Shown: piece by piece, positions 1 to 5,166 of the stretch
How positions within the stretch are numbered: position 1 is the stretch's first letter
Layout of the letters: each line of letters starts with the position of its first letter
Position numbers and translations under genes: made by a program
The notes under the pieces: model-generated
What the model saw: the letters and a program-made list of their open reading frames with translations, nothing else
Told to the model about the DNA's origin: nothing
Databases searched by the model: none
NCBI GenBank assembly: GCA_001778545.1
Contig: MFHJ01000035.1
Span: 1-5,216, forward strand
Direction: 5' to 3'
From: Candidatus Giovannonibacteria bacterium RIFCSPHIGHO2_02_43_16
GTDB taxonomy: Bacteria > Patescibacteriota > Minisyncoccia > JACPKW01 > UBA11713
DNA: 5,216 nucleotides

Positions 1-507
1 GTTCCAAATGCTCCGCGGCCGGTTCGCATCGGACCGATCGAAAGCGGATTCCTGTCGGGGAATGGCGTCGTGCGTTACCGGGATGGTAGCGAGCAACAGC
101 ATCAGCTGAATCGGCAACCTGCGTTCCGAGCGCGCTTTCGGCTCCCAAATGGAACGGAGGAAACGCTTTTCTTCCTTCAGGGCTGCGCCAATGACGTGAC
201 TTTCGCAGAGACGCGGTACCTCGGTTTCCAATGGGAAACCGAGCAGACCGTGATGCCGGCACCAACGCCTGTGCCCGCACAACCCGAGCGCGTGGTACCA
301 CTTCGTGCAGTGACTGATGGGCCGGTTGCTACAAAGTTTACAGTGGACGGCGTTGAAATTGTGGCACCCTTCGGTACTGAACTTCGGGTAACCGGCGCGA
401 GCACTTCCTTGATCGTGCCTCAAAGTGGCGGCGAGGTTTCAATCAGGAAGATTGGTAAAGTGAAGAAATCGCCGGCGTCGCGAAAAACTGAAGTAGCGGC
501 AAAGTAG
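1..507 (+). CDS. Hypothetical protein, C-terminal 168 residues (5' end outside window)
   Basis: The reading frame is open from base 1 to a TAG at 505-507, so the gene begins before the window. A GTG at 70 is an in-frame valine, not a convincing start. I do not recognise the family. Visible residues 1-80 look like a beta-rich domain with alternating polar and hydrophobic residues (RFRLPNGTEETLFFLQGC, 45-62) and a single cysteine at 62. A proline-rich linker follows (PAPTPVPAQP, about 86-95), then a second beta-rich stretch (about 98-150) and a basic Lys/Ser tail (KIGKVKKSPASRK, 150-162). No membrane segment or catalytic motif is visible in this part. The linker between two small beta domains would fit a modular surface or secreted protein, but that is inference. 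The gene looks richer in G+C than the toxin-antitoxin genes. It is convergent with hicA. That it is coding is likely from the long open frame; its function is unknown. Confidence 0.7.
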   Translation, partial: VPNAPRPVRIGPIESGFLSGNGVVRYRDGSEQQHQLNRQPAFRARFRLPNGTEETLFFLQGCANDVTFAETRYLGFQWETEQTVMPAPTPVPAQPERVVPLRAVTDGPVATKFTVDGVEIVAPFGTELRVTGASTSLIVPQSGGEVSIRKIGKVKKSPASRKTEVAAK

Positions 508-514
508 CAGCCGT

Positions 515-555
515 CAAAACAGGAAAGGAGGAGAAAGTCCAAGACTTTCTCCTCC
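515..555 (-). terminator. Probable intrinsic terminator for the hicBA transcript
   Basis: A perfect 12-bp stem pairs 527-538 with 544-555 around a 5-base loop (539-543). Read on the minus strand, the stem is followed by a T-rich but interrupted tract (TTTCCTGTTTT, 526-516). On the plus strand no T-run follows, so it suits transcripts coming from hicA better than those from the left gene. It lies about 105 bases past the hicA stop. The hairpin itself is certain; its role and direction are inferred. Confidence 0.5.
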
Positions 556-630
556 CGACCTAAACTTAGTCTTTATGTGACTGATGAGTCAGTATGAGAT
601 TTTTTAAATCTCTCTTCTAACTGAATCAGC

Positions 631-656
631 AGCCATATGAGGGCTATTTTTGTTTT
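631..656 (+). terminator. Weak intrinsic terminator candidate for the left-hand gene
   Basis: AGCC (631-634) pairs with GGCT (642-645) and is followed on the plus strand by ATTTTTGTTTT (646-656). The four-pair stem is weak for an intrinsic terminator but the T-rich tail is good. It lies 124 bases past the stop of the left gene and just before the hicA stop, where a terminator for the plus-strand transcript would be expected. Confidence 0.35.
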
Positions 657-661
657 GGAAA

Positions 662-874
662 TTAAATATCTTCCGGCGGGATGCCGGCTTGTTTCAAAAT
701 TGCCGCAAGCGTGCCTTTTGGTATTTCTCTTGAATGATAAGAAACAGTAACGCGCCTTTTTGTTTCTGGATTATAGAAAATATAATGGCTTCCCGTCGCG
801 TGATCCAAGATGAAGCCGTTTTGTTTGAGAATTGAAATAACTTTGCGTGGAGTAAGGCGCGGGAGTTTAGGCAT
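662..874 (-). CDS. hicA: HicA-family mRNA interferase toxin
   Basis: This 70-residue protein matches the HicA family, whose members adopt a double-stranded-RNA-binding-like fold and cleave mRNA unless bound by HicB. Visible hallmarks are the N-terminal MPKLPRLTPRKVISILKQNGF, the GSH motif with the expected catalytic histidine at residue 30 (GSHYIF), the strand RRVTVSYH and the C-terminal REIPKGTLAAILKQAGI. Family proteins are usually 60-85 residues, so it looks complete, with its active-site histidine kept. I chose the ATG at 874. The frame could extend to a TTG at 907, but the extra 11 residues (KIQRTHAPRP after the start) are not family-like, and the ATG gives the tight ATGCCTAA overlap with the hicB stop. 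No Shine-Dalgarno precedes it, so translation is probably coupled to hicB. The order is antitoxin first, toxin second. Family assignment is strong; activity is inferred. Confidence 0.93.
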   Translation of the reverse strand: MPKLPRLTPRKVISILKQNGFILDHATGSHYIFYNPETKRRVTVSYHSREIPKGTLAAILKQAGIPPEDI

Positions 875-1124
875 AGGCCGCGGAGCGTGCGTTCTTTGAA
901 TTTTCAATTTCTATAGAAGTCATAAAACTTTCGGAATCGGAAGGAATTGGTTCGCCATGCTTTCTTAGGCTTGCAAGGTAACCGCTTACCGCATCTTTTG
1001 CCATTTTTTGCGCGTCAGAAAGGTTGCGGCCATATGTTATACAACCTGGTAGCGCTGGAACAAAGACCGTAAAGCCTCCTTCTGGTTCAGGGCGAAGTAA
1101 AATATTGTAACGCAAATTCTTCAT
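867..1124 (-). CDS. hicB: HicB-family antitoxin
   Basis: This 85-residue protein carries the HicB degraded RNase-H-like fold. Residues 5-35 (RYNILLRPEPEGGFTVFVPALPGC, then ITYGRN) give the typical strand with the EGGF and PALPGC signatures. Residues 36-58 are the conserved helix SDAQKMAKDAVSGYLASLRKHGE, followed by PIPSD. In this family the protein binds and blocks HicA. Many HicB proteins add a C-terminal ribbon-helix-helix or helix-turn-helix domain for operator binding. Here only about 20 polar residues follow PSD (ESFMTSIEIENSKNARSAAYA), so no DNA-binding domain is evident and autoregulation may be absent or work differently. The start is ATG at 1124, 17 bases past the hppA stop, with no Shine-Dalgarno but a promoter-like element directly upstream. 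It overlaps hicA by 8 bases. Confidence 0.93.
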   Translation of the reverse strand: MKNLRYNILLRPEPEGGFTVFVPALPGCITYGRNLSDAQKMAKDAVSGYLASLRKHGEPIPSDSESFMTSIEIENSKNARSAAYA

Positions 1125-1130
1125 AATTTG
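1113..1130. promoter_or_regulatory. Perfect inverted repeat over the hicB start codon (operator candidate)
   Basis: CAAATT (1113-1118) and AATTTG (1125-1130) form a perfect 6-bp inverted repeat with a 6-base spacer that contains the hicB ATG. It sits just downstream of the proposed -10, where a repressor could block transcription. HicB here shows no DNA-binding domain, and a 6-bp A/T-rich repeat can arise by chance, so this is a weak candidate. Confidence 0.2.
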
Positions 1131-1131
1131 T

Positions 1132-1159
1132 ATTTTAACAGCTTAGAGAAATCTTACAA
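1132..1159 (-). promoter_or_regulatory. Candidate hicBA promoter within the 3' end of hppA, possibly leaderless
   Basis: On the minus strand, TTGTAA (1159-1154) lies 16 bases before TAAAAT (1137-1132), which is preceded by TGT as in an extended -10. Seven bases (ACAAATT) separate the -10 from the hicB ATG, so transcription would begin at or next to the A of the start codon. The -35 falls inside the last codons of hppA. This would give hicBA its own promoter apart from nusA-hppA. Sequence match only. Confidence 0.45.
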
Positions 1160-3134
1160 GCATCAGTGCTACGATATTTACGATTTTTATCATCGGGTTT
1201 ATCGCGGGGCCGGCTGTGTCTTTGTACGGGTCGCCGACGGTGTCCCCGGTGACGGCGGCTTCGTGCGCCCGAGATTTTTTCCCGCCGTAATTTCCTTCCT
1301 CGATATATTTTTTGGCATTATCCCACGCCGCGCCACCGGAAGTCATTGCGAGCGCCTGGAATAGTCCCGTGACGATTACCCCGATTAAAAGTCCGCCGAG
1401 CGCTTTCGCGCCGAAGATAAAAGCGACAAGAATAGTAACCGCAATCGGCAGTATTGCAGGCAAAATCATTTCTCGCAATGCGGCTTTCGTGACGATATCA
1501 ACTGCGGCGGCGTAATCCGGCTTATCAATCCCTTCCATTATTTTTTTCTCTCTAAATTGCCTGCGGACTTCTTCGACTATCGAACCCGCGGCTTTGCCGA
1601 CAGCGAGCATGGATAGGGAAGCGAAAATGTATGGCAAGATTCCGCCGATAAATATTCCTAAAATTACTAATGGGTCTTGAAGTTCGAAGATAACTTTCTT
1701 GCCCAAAGCGTCTAATTCCGAAATGAAAGCCCCGAATAGGACGAGAGCGGCGAGTCCCGCTGACCCAATAGCATATCCTTTGGTGACCGCCTTGGTAGTA
1801 TTTCCGACGGCGTCAAGCGCGTCTGTTATGTCGCGTACTTCCGGGGGCAACCCCGCCATCTCCGAAATTCCGCCGGCATTGTCGGTTATCGGTCCGAATG
1901 AATCAATCGCGACTATTATTCCTGCCAAAGAAAGCATTGATGTCGCGGCGATCGCGATTCCGTAAAGGCCAAATAATTGAAACGCAAAATAACTTCCTAG
2001 AGCAATTGTCAAAATTGGGAGCGCCACCGCCTCCATCGAAACCGCGAGCCCCATTATGATATTTGTTCCGTGTCCGGAGTTGGACGCTTTCGCGATAGCG
2101 CGAACAGGCCTAAATTTTTTTGAAGTGTAATATTCCGTGAAGATGACCATTAAAATCGTGACGAGTATTCCGATGAAAGCGGACATGTATAAATCCCAAG
2201 GATTTTGGGCTCCGAATTGCGGCGCGAAGGATTTTGTGATCGGCCAGAATACGGCGAGAGAAATTATTGCGCTCGCGATAAGCCCGCGATAAAGCCCGGG
2301 CATTATTTTTTCTTTCTTCTCGGCCTTAACGAAAAATGAACCAATGATAGAAGCCAGAATCGCGCCCGCGCCGAGCGTTAGTGGATAAAATATCGCCGCT
2401 TCTTTATTTGCCGGGAAAATCAGTGTTCCAAGAAGGATTGTCGAGATTAATGTTACGGCGTAAGTTTCAAAAAGATCCGCGGCCATTCCCGCGCAATCTC
2501 CGACATTATCCCCGACGTTATCCGCGATGACGGCCGGGTTTCGCGGATCATCTTCCGGGATTCCCGCTTCAACTTTCCCGACTAAATCCGCGCCGACGTC
2601 GGCCCCTTTCGTATAAATCCCTCCGCCCAACCTCGCGAAGACGGAGATAAGCGAGCCTCCAAACCCGAGCGAAAGAAGTGCTGGCAGATCTTTTGTGATT
2701 AACCAAAAAATACTTATTACCAAAAGCCCGAGGGAGACGACAAGAAATCCTGTCACGGAGCCTCCAAGATAAGCTAGAGAAAACGCCGGGGCGAGTCCTT
2801 TTTTCGCGGCCTCGGCGACTTTAACGTTTGATTTAACCGCGGTCATCATTCCCAGATATCCGGCGAGGGCTGAAGCGGCTCCACCAATCAAGAAGCCTAC
2901 GGCGGATACAAAATCAATAAAGAAGTAGAGGAGAACGGCAATTATAATTGCGACAATGGCCACGACTTTATACTGCCTTTTTATAAAAGCCTTAGAGCCT
3001 TCCTCTATGGCTCTTGAGATTTCTTCCATCTTTTGATTTCCCCCGGGAGATTTTTTTATTTTGAGCCAGGCCCAAAAGGAAAAAAGTATCCCGATAAGGC
3101 TTACTCCAGATAAATATAAAGGAATGTTATTCAT
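1143..3134 (-). CDS. hppA: Membrane-bound proton-translocating pyrophosphatase, K+-independent type
   Basis: This 663-residue integral membrane protein couples hydrolysis of pyrophosphate in the cytoplasm to ion pumping across the membrane. About 16 hydrophobic segments can be counted, as the family requires. Active-site motifs are intact: DVGADLVGKVE (179-189), DNVGDNVGDCAGMAADLFE (205-223), DNAGG (418-422), DNAKKYIEEG (605-614) and GDTVGDPYKDTAGPAINP (630-647), supplying the acidic residues that hold Mg-pyrophosphate. The subclass signature is GNTTKAVT (444-451): Lys448 replaces the alanine of K+-dependent enzymes and Thr451 follows it, which in characterised members marks K+-independent H+ pumps. 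The length is at the short end for the family, with no obvious gap. The ATG at 3134 lies inside the nusA end (ATGAATAA overlap) and gives the expected N-terminal helix followed by KSPGGNQKMEEISRAIEEG. An AAGGAG sits about 15 bases upstream, farther than usual. It probably shares the nusA transcript. Confidence 0.97.
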   Translation of the reverse strand: MNNIPLYLSGVSLIGILFSFWAWLKIKKSPGGNQKMEEISRAIEEGSKAFIKRQYKVVAIVAIIIAVLLYFFIDFVSAVGFLIGGAASALAGYLGMMTAVKSNVKVAEAAKKGLAPAFSLAYLGGSVTGFLVVSLGLLVISIFWLITKDLPALLSLGFGGSLISVFARLGGGIYTKGADVGADLVGKVEAGIPEDDPRNPAVIADNVGDNVGDCAGMAADLFETYAVTLISTILLGTLIFPANKEAAIFYPLTLGAGAILASIIGSFFVKAEKKEKIMPGLYRGLIASAIISLAVFWPITKSFAPQFGAQNPWDLYMSAFIGILVTILMVIFTEYYTSKKFRPVRAIAKASNSGHGTNIIMGLAVSMEAVALPILTIALGSYFAFQLFGLYGIAIAATSMLSLAGIIVAIDSFGPITDNAGGISEMAGLPPEVRDITDALDAVGNTTKAVTKGYAIGSAGLAALVLFGAFISELDALGKKVIFELQDPLVILGIFIGGILPYIFASLSMLAVGKAAGSIVEEVRRQFREKKIMEGIDKPDYAAAVDIVTKAALREMILPAILPIAVTILVAFIFGAKALGGLLIGVIVTGLFQALAMTSGGAAWDNAKKYIEEGNYGGKKSRAHEAAVTGDTVGDPYKDTAGPAINPMIKIVNIVALMLVRFL

Positions 3135-4338
3135 GCTTTTGTATTTCTTCTCCTTCTTCGGACACGGAGGCGACTGTTTCTCCGGTGCGCGAGCGGATGT
3201 CTATTTTGTATCCCGTAAGTTTCGCGGCGAGCCTGACATTTTGTCCAGCCTTGCCTATTGCCAAAGAAAGCTGGTCTTCAGCGACCTTAACTTGCGCTTC
3301 TTTTCTCTCTGGGTTTATTTCGACTTCGAGGACTTTGGCTGGAGAAAGAGATTTTGCGATAAATTCCTCCGGGTTTTCTTTCCATTCTATAATGTCTATC
3401 TTTTCTCCTCCAAGCTCCGATATGACCGTTCCAACCCGGATACCCTTCTGTCCGACGAGCGAGCCTACCGGGTCCACCCCGTCTTCTTTGGAACTGACGG
3501 CGATTTTTGTTCTAAGCCCGGCTTCGCGGGCTATCGCGCGGACTTCTACAACCCCTGACTGAATTTCAGGAACCTCGGTTTTAAAAAGTTCCGCCACAAA
3601 TTTCGGGTGCGAGCGCGAAAGATAAAGGCCGGGGCCGCGAGGATTTTTTTCCGCGAGAAGAAGATAGGCTTTTATTCTCTCGCTTATCCGATAACGTTCC
3701 CCGCGAACTTGCTCCTCTTTTGGGAGAAGCGCTGTCGCCCTGCCCAAATCAAGGAAAACATTCTTGCCTTCGATTCTCTGTACTATCCCGGATACAATTT
3801 CTCCCTGTTTCGATGCGTATTCCGTATAAATGGATTCTCTTTCTGCCTCACGGATCCGCTGGATTATTACTTGCTTTGCCGTCTGCGCCGCGATTCTTCC
3901 ATATTCCTCTTTTGTTTCAAGCGGAAATATAAGCTCATCACCGGCATTAACATCGGCTTTTATTTTTTTTGCCTCCCCAATCATTATGTGGCGTTCTGTA
4001 TTGAACCTGACTTTCTTGGGTTCTCCGTCAATCCCGACGCCATCCGTGGTCGGGACTCCGACTTCGTTTTCAGCGAACGTCGGAGTTTCTTCTCCGCCAT
4101 CCTCTATTTCCTCCTTCAGCATACTTTCGTCAACGACGATTTTAACCTGATAGAACTCGGCTTTGCCTTTAGTTGAATTAAATTTAGCCTTGATTATCTG
4201 GCCCCTTTTTCCGTAGTCCTTTTTATACGCGGCGGCCAAGGCCATCTCTATGGTTTCCAGGATTTTTTCCCTGGGGATCCCTCGCTCCGTAAGGACCTCC
4301 TCTAAGGCGCTTTGAAAGTTTTTTAAGTCTAATGACAT
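3127..4338 (-). CDS. nusA: Transcription termination/antitermination factor NusA, short form
   Basis: NusA binds RNA polymerase and nascent RNA and modulates pausing, termination and antitermination. All core domains are present in its 403 residues. The polymerase-binding N-terminal domain spans about 1-172 (IPREKILETIEMALAAAYKK at 21-40; QTAKQVIIQRIREAERESI at 152-170). The S1 domain is about 178-243 (GEIVSGIVQRIEGKNVFLDLG). KH1 is about 245-322, with GQKG at 296-299 and ELGGEKIDII at 308-317. KH2 is about 325-383, with GKAG at 362-365 then QNVRLAAKLTG. The protein ends about 20 acidic residues after KH2, so it lacks the C-terminal repeats of Escherichia coli NusA, as do many bacterial NusA proteins. 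Residues about 73-112 form an acidic, Gly/Thr-rich insertion relative to E. coli. The start is ATG at 4338, without a Shine-Dalgarno but behind a strong promoter. The usual neighbours rimP and infB are missing; hppA follows with an 8-base overlap. Confidence 0.97.
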   Translation of the reverse strand: MSLDLKNFQSALEEVLTERGIPREKILETIEMALAAAYKKDYGKRGQIIKAKFNSTKGKAEFYQVKIVVDESMLKEEIEDGGEETPTFAENEVGVPTTDGVGIDGEPKKVRFNTERHIMIGEAKKIKADVNAGDELIFPLETKEEYGRIAAQTAKQVIIQRIREAERESIYTEYASKQGEIVSGIVQRIEGKNVFLDLGRATALLPKEEQVRGERYRISERIKAYLLLAEKNPRGPGLYLSRSHPKFVAELFKTEVPEIQSGVVEVRAIAREAGLRTKIAVSSKEDGVDPVGSLVGQKGIRVGTVISELGGEKIDIIEWKENPEEFIAKSLSPAKVLEVEINPERKEAQVKVAEDQLSLAIGKAGQNVRLAAKLTGYKIDIRSRTGETVASVSEEGEEIQKHE

Positions 4339-4385
4339 ATAGTTAGTGGAATAAATAAAGCCCGCTTTCAGAACGGACTGCTACC

Positions 4386-4413
4386 ATTATAGCATATCGC
4401 CTGACCGCGTCAA
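4386..4413 (-). promoter_or_regulatory. Sigma-70-type promoter for nusA-hppA
   Basis: On the minus strand, TTGACG (4413-4408) is separated by 16 bases from a perfect TATAAT (4391-4386), which is preceded by TGC as in an extended -10. This is the best promoter match in the window. Transcription should start near 4379, giving a leader of about 40 bases before the nusA ATG at 4338. The leader holds no recognisable riboswitch. Confidence 0.8.
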
Positions 4414-4421
4414 ACTCCCCA

Positions 4422-4450
4422 TTGCATATAGGTTTTTCTTGTGCTACTCT
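4422..4450 (+). promoter_or_regulatory. Weak promoter candidate for the RelE-type toxin-antitoxin pair
   Basis: TTGCAT (4422-4427) lies 17 bases before TACTCT (4445-4450), which is preceded by TGC. Six bases then separate it from the ATG at 4457, again suggesting a leaderless start. Both hexamers match the consensus poorly (3 of 6 each), so the call rests mostly on position in the divergent nusA intergenic region. TATAGG at 4427-4432 is an alternative -10 but lacks a good -35. Confidence 0.25.
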
Positions 4451-4456
4451 CCAATT

Positions 4457-4651
4457 ATGGCTATAGCTTCCAAAGATAAATCTAACGAAGTTTTACGGGA
4501 TATACTCAAAGAAATACGTATTTTGAGGAAGGAACTTTTTGAATCTGCTTCGCCGGAAGATCTCGATGATTTTTCAAATCCCGAAAGGATTAAAAAATCA
4601 TATCTGAAAGCGCTTAAAAAATATCCAGTCTCTTTTGATGGAAATAATTAA
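4457..4651 (+). CDS. Presumed antitoxin partner of the downstream RelE-like toxin
   Basis: This 64-residue protein is called an antitoxin mainly because it immediately precedes and overlaps a RelE/ParE-superfamily toxin. I do not recognise its family with confidence. Residues 8-29 (KSNEVLRDILKEIRILRKELFE) read as a charged amphipathic helix able to form a coiled coil and dimerise. An acidic stretch, SPEDLDDF (32-39), follows, then a second helix NPERIKKSYLKALKKYP (41-57) and a short polar tail. No ribbon-helix-helix, helix-turn-helix or AbrB-like DNA-binding motif is evident, which is unusual for a RelB-type antitoxin. I chose the ATG at 4457; the frame runs back to a TTG at 4439, but that overlaps the proposed promoter and adds only CYSPI. 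No Shine-Dalgarno precedes it. It diverges from nusA with 118 bases between start codons. Confidence 0.75.
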   Translation: MAIASKDKSNEVLRDILKEIRILRKELFESASPEDLDDFSNPERIKKSYLKALKKYPVSFDGNN

Positions 4652-4895
4652 GACGGATGATTTCCTTAAAATCTTTCGTAATCTTCCGAAAGAAATTCGC
4701 GGCATCTACCTTATTCAAGAAGAACGTTTCAAGGAAAATTGGCGCGATCCGCGTTTGCACATTAAACCTATAAAGAAACTTCCCAATGCTCTTGCATTCA
4801 GAATTACTCGCCGTTACCGCGCCTTTTTCTATTTCCGCGACGAATCTACCGCAATATTTTTTGATGTTGATCATCGCAAGGATATTTATCGCTAG
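4638..4895 (+). CDS. RelE/ParE-superfamily toxin
   Basis: This 85-residue protein has the layout of RelE-type toxins. Two N-terminal helices (about 8-35, with LPKEIRGIYLIQEERFKENW) lead into IKPIKKLPNALAFRITRRYRAFFYF (42-66), then the final strands TAIFFDVDHRKDIYR (71-85). In RelE/YoeB-like RNases the conserved basic residues in the central strands and the C-terminal HR...Y act on ribosome-bound mRNA. Here Arg61, His79, Arg80, Lys81 and Tyr84 are the likely counterparts. The HRKDIY ending favours an mRNA interferase over a gyrase-directed ParE, but sequence alone does not settle this. The length is typical and the gene looks intact. I chose the ATG at 4638 over the TTG directly before it at 4635. 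It overlaps the antitoxin by 14 bases in another frame and has no Shine-Dalgarno, so coupled translation is likely. A terminator follows the TAG. Confidence 0.88.
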   Translation: MEIIKTDDFLKIFRNLPKEIRGIYLIQEERFKENWRDPRLHIKPIKKLPNALAFRITRRYRAFFYFRDESTAIFFDVDHRKDIYR

Positions 4896-4914
4896 GATTT
4901 TTTAAAGATTTTCC

Positions 4915-4955
4915 AAACAAAAAAGCCCTTGGTTTTTCCAAGAAGCTTTTTGTTT
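4915..4955. terminator. Intrinsic terminator, probably bidirectional
   Basis: CTTGG (4928-4932) pairs with CCAAG (4938-4942) around a TTTTT loop. After a small internal loop, AAAAAGC (4920-4926) pairs with GCTTTTT (4945-4951), and AAAC/GTTT can extend the stem with one bulge. A-rich and T-rich flanks give a U-tract on either strand. It lies 20 bases past the toxin stop, and on the other strand it would also end transcription coming from 4959 upward. Confidence 0.8.
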
Positions 4956-4958
4956 AAT

Positions 4959-5084
4959 TCACCTTATTCCATCATTTGATAGAATCTTCGCATTTCGCGA
5001 AGCTTGAGAGGATTTTCTCGAGAGCGCCGTTTTGAGTCTTTCGACTTCTGCCAGCGCCTGACAGTTTTCCGAGTTTTGCGACAT
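4959..5084 (-). CDS. Possible small protein of 41 residues
   Basis: An ATG at 5084 opens 41 codons ending in TGA at 4961-4959. The frame is also open upstream to a TAA at 5153-5151, but no other start codon is seen there. The product would be polar and mostly helical, with AEVERLKTALSRK in its middle (residues 13-25) and NAKILSNDG near its end, compatible with a short coiled coil. I do not recognise it. A GGGGA about 11 bases before the ATG could serve as a poor Shine-Dalgarno. The terminator at 4915-4955 lies just past its stop. Against coding, the same bases are dense in inverted repeats, one of which (5079-5094) spans the start codon, and codon choice shows no clear bias. It could be a chance ORF within a structured RNA. 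Confidence 0.3.
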   Translation of the reverse strand: MSQNSENCQALAEVERLKTALSRKSSQASRNAKILSNDGIR

Positions 5085-5166
5085 CGGTATGTCGTTCCCC
5101 GGGGTTTTAGCCTCTGGGGCGACGGCCTTGCACTGCGGTCTCGCCCGAGCTTATTTATTCACTCGG
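4986..5166 (-). ncRNA. Hairpin-rich segment, candidate structured RNA
   Basis: Within 181 bases, successive inverted repeats pair 5145-5149 with 5162-5166; 5117-5122 with 5141-5146; 5079-5084 with 5089-5094 (6 bp, 4-base loop); 5048-5054 with 5058-5064 (7 bp); 5035-5038 with 5043-5046; and 4986-4991 with 4997-5002 (6 bp). The first two overlap at 5145-5146 and would be alternatives unless trimmed. Minus-strand reading is favoured because the 5035-5046 loop becomes a GAAA tetraloop and the one imperfect pair in the 7-bp stem becomes G-U instead of C-A. A weak repeat at 5003-5022 favours the plus strand instead. A likely terminator lies downstream on the minus strand. I recognise no known family: it does not read as tmRNA, RNase P RNA, SRP RNA or 6S RNA. 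No convincing promoter is visible upstream. It conflicts with the 41-codon ORF at 4959-5084. Confidence 0.3.

Larger units (their letters stand above)
508..661. other. Convergent intergenic region rich in inverted repeats
   Basis: These 154 bases lie between the left gene and hicA, whose 3' ends face each other. They hold four inverted repeats. The first is the 12-bp stem at 527-555. The second is a 5-bp stem at 578-591 (TGACT, loop GATG, AGTCA), which has an alternative register at 580-593. The third is a 7-bp A/T-rich stem at 596-612 (GAGATTT, loop TTT, AAATCTC). The fourth is a short stem at 631-645 followed by T's. I see no open reading frame or tRNA. The best reading is a two-sided termination region. 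Confidence 0.55.

Noticed and set aside
578..612. Hammerhead ribozyme core (CTGATGA at 581-587)
   Set aside because: The seven-base core is present, but no stem II followed by GAAA and no matching cleavage-site strand could be found nearby.
875..907. N-terminal extension of HicA from the TTG at 907
   Set aside because: It adds 11 residues not seen in the family and would overlap hicB by 41 bases; the ATG at 874 gives the standard HicA N-terminus and a start-stop overlap.
3061..3558. 165-codon plus-strand ORF opposite the nusA end and hppA start
   Set aside because: It lies antisense to the well-conserved NusA KH domains; its translation is rich in Phe, Cys and Arg and resembles no protein. 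It is a shadow of the coding strand.
3607..4176. 189-codon plus-strand ORF opposite nusA
   Set aside because: It is antisense to the NusA S1 and N-terminal domains, with an aromatic-rich composition typical of a shadow frame and no start context.
4351..4370. Attenuator hairpin in the nusA leader (AAAG/CTTT followed by TTTATTTATT)
   Set aside because: Only four A/T-rich pairs close a CGGG loop, too weak to terminate; the following T's are interrupted. No alternative fold was found.
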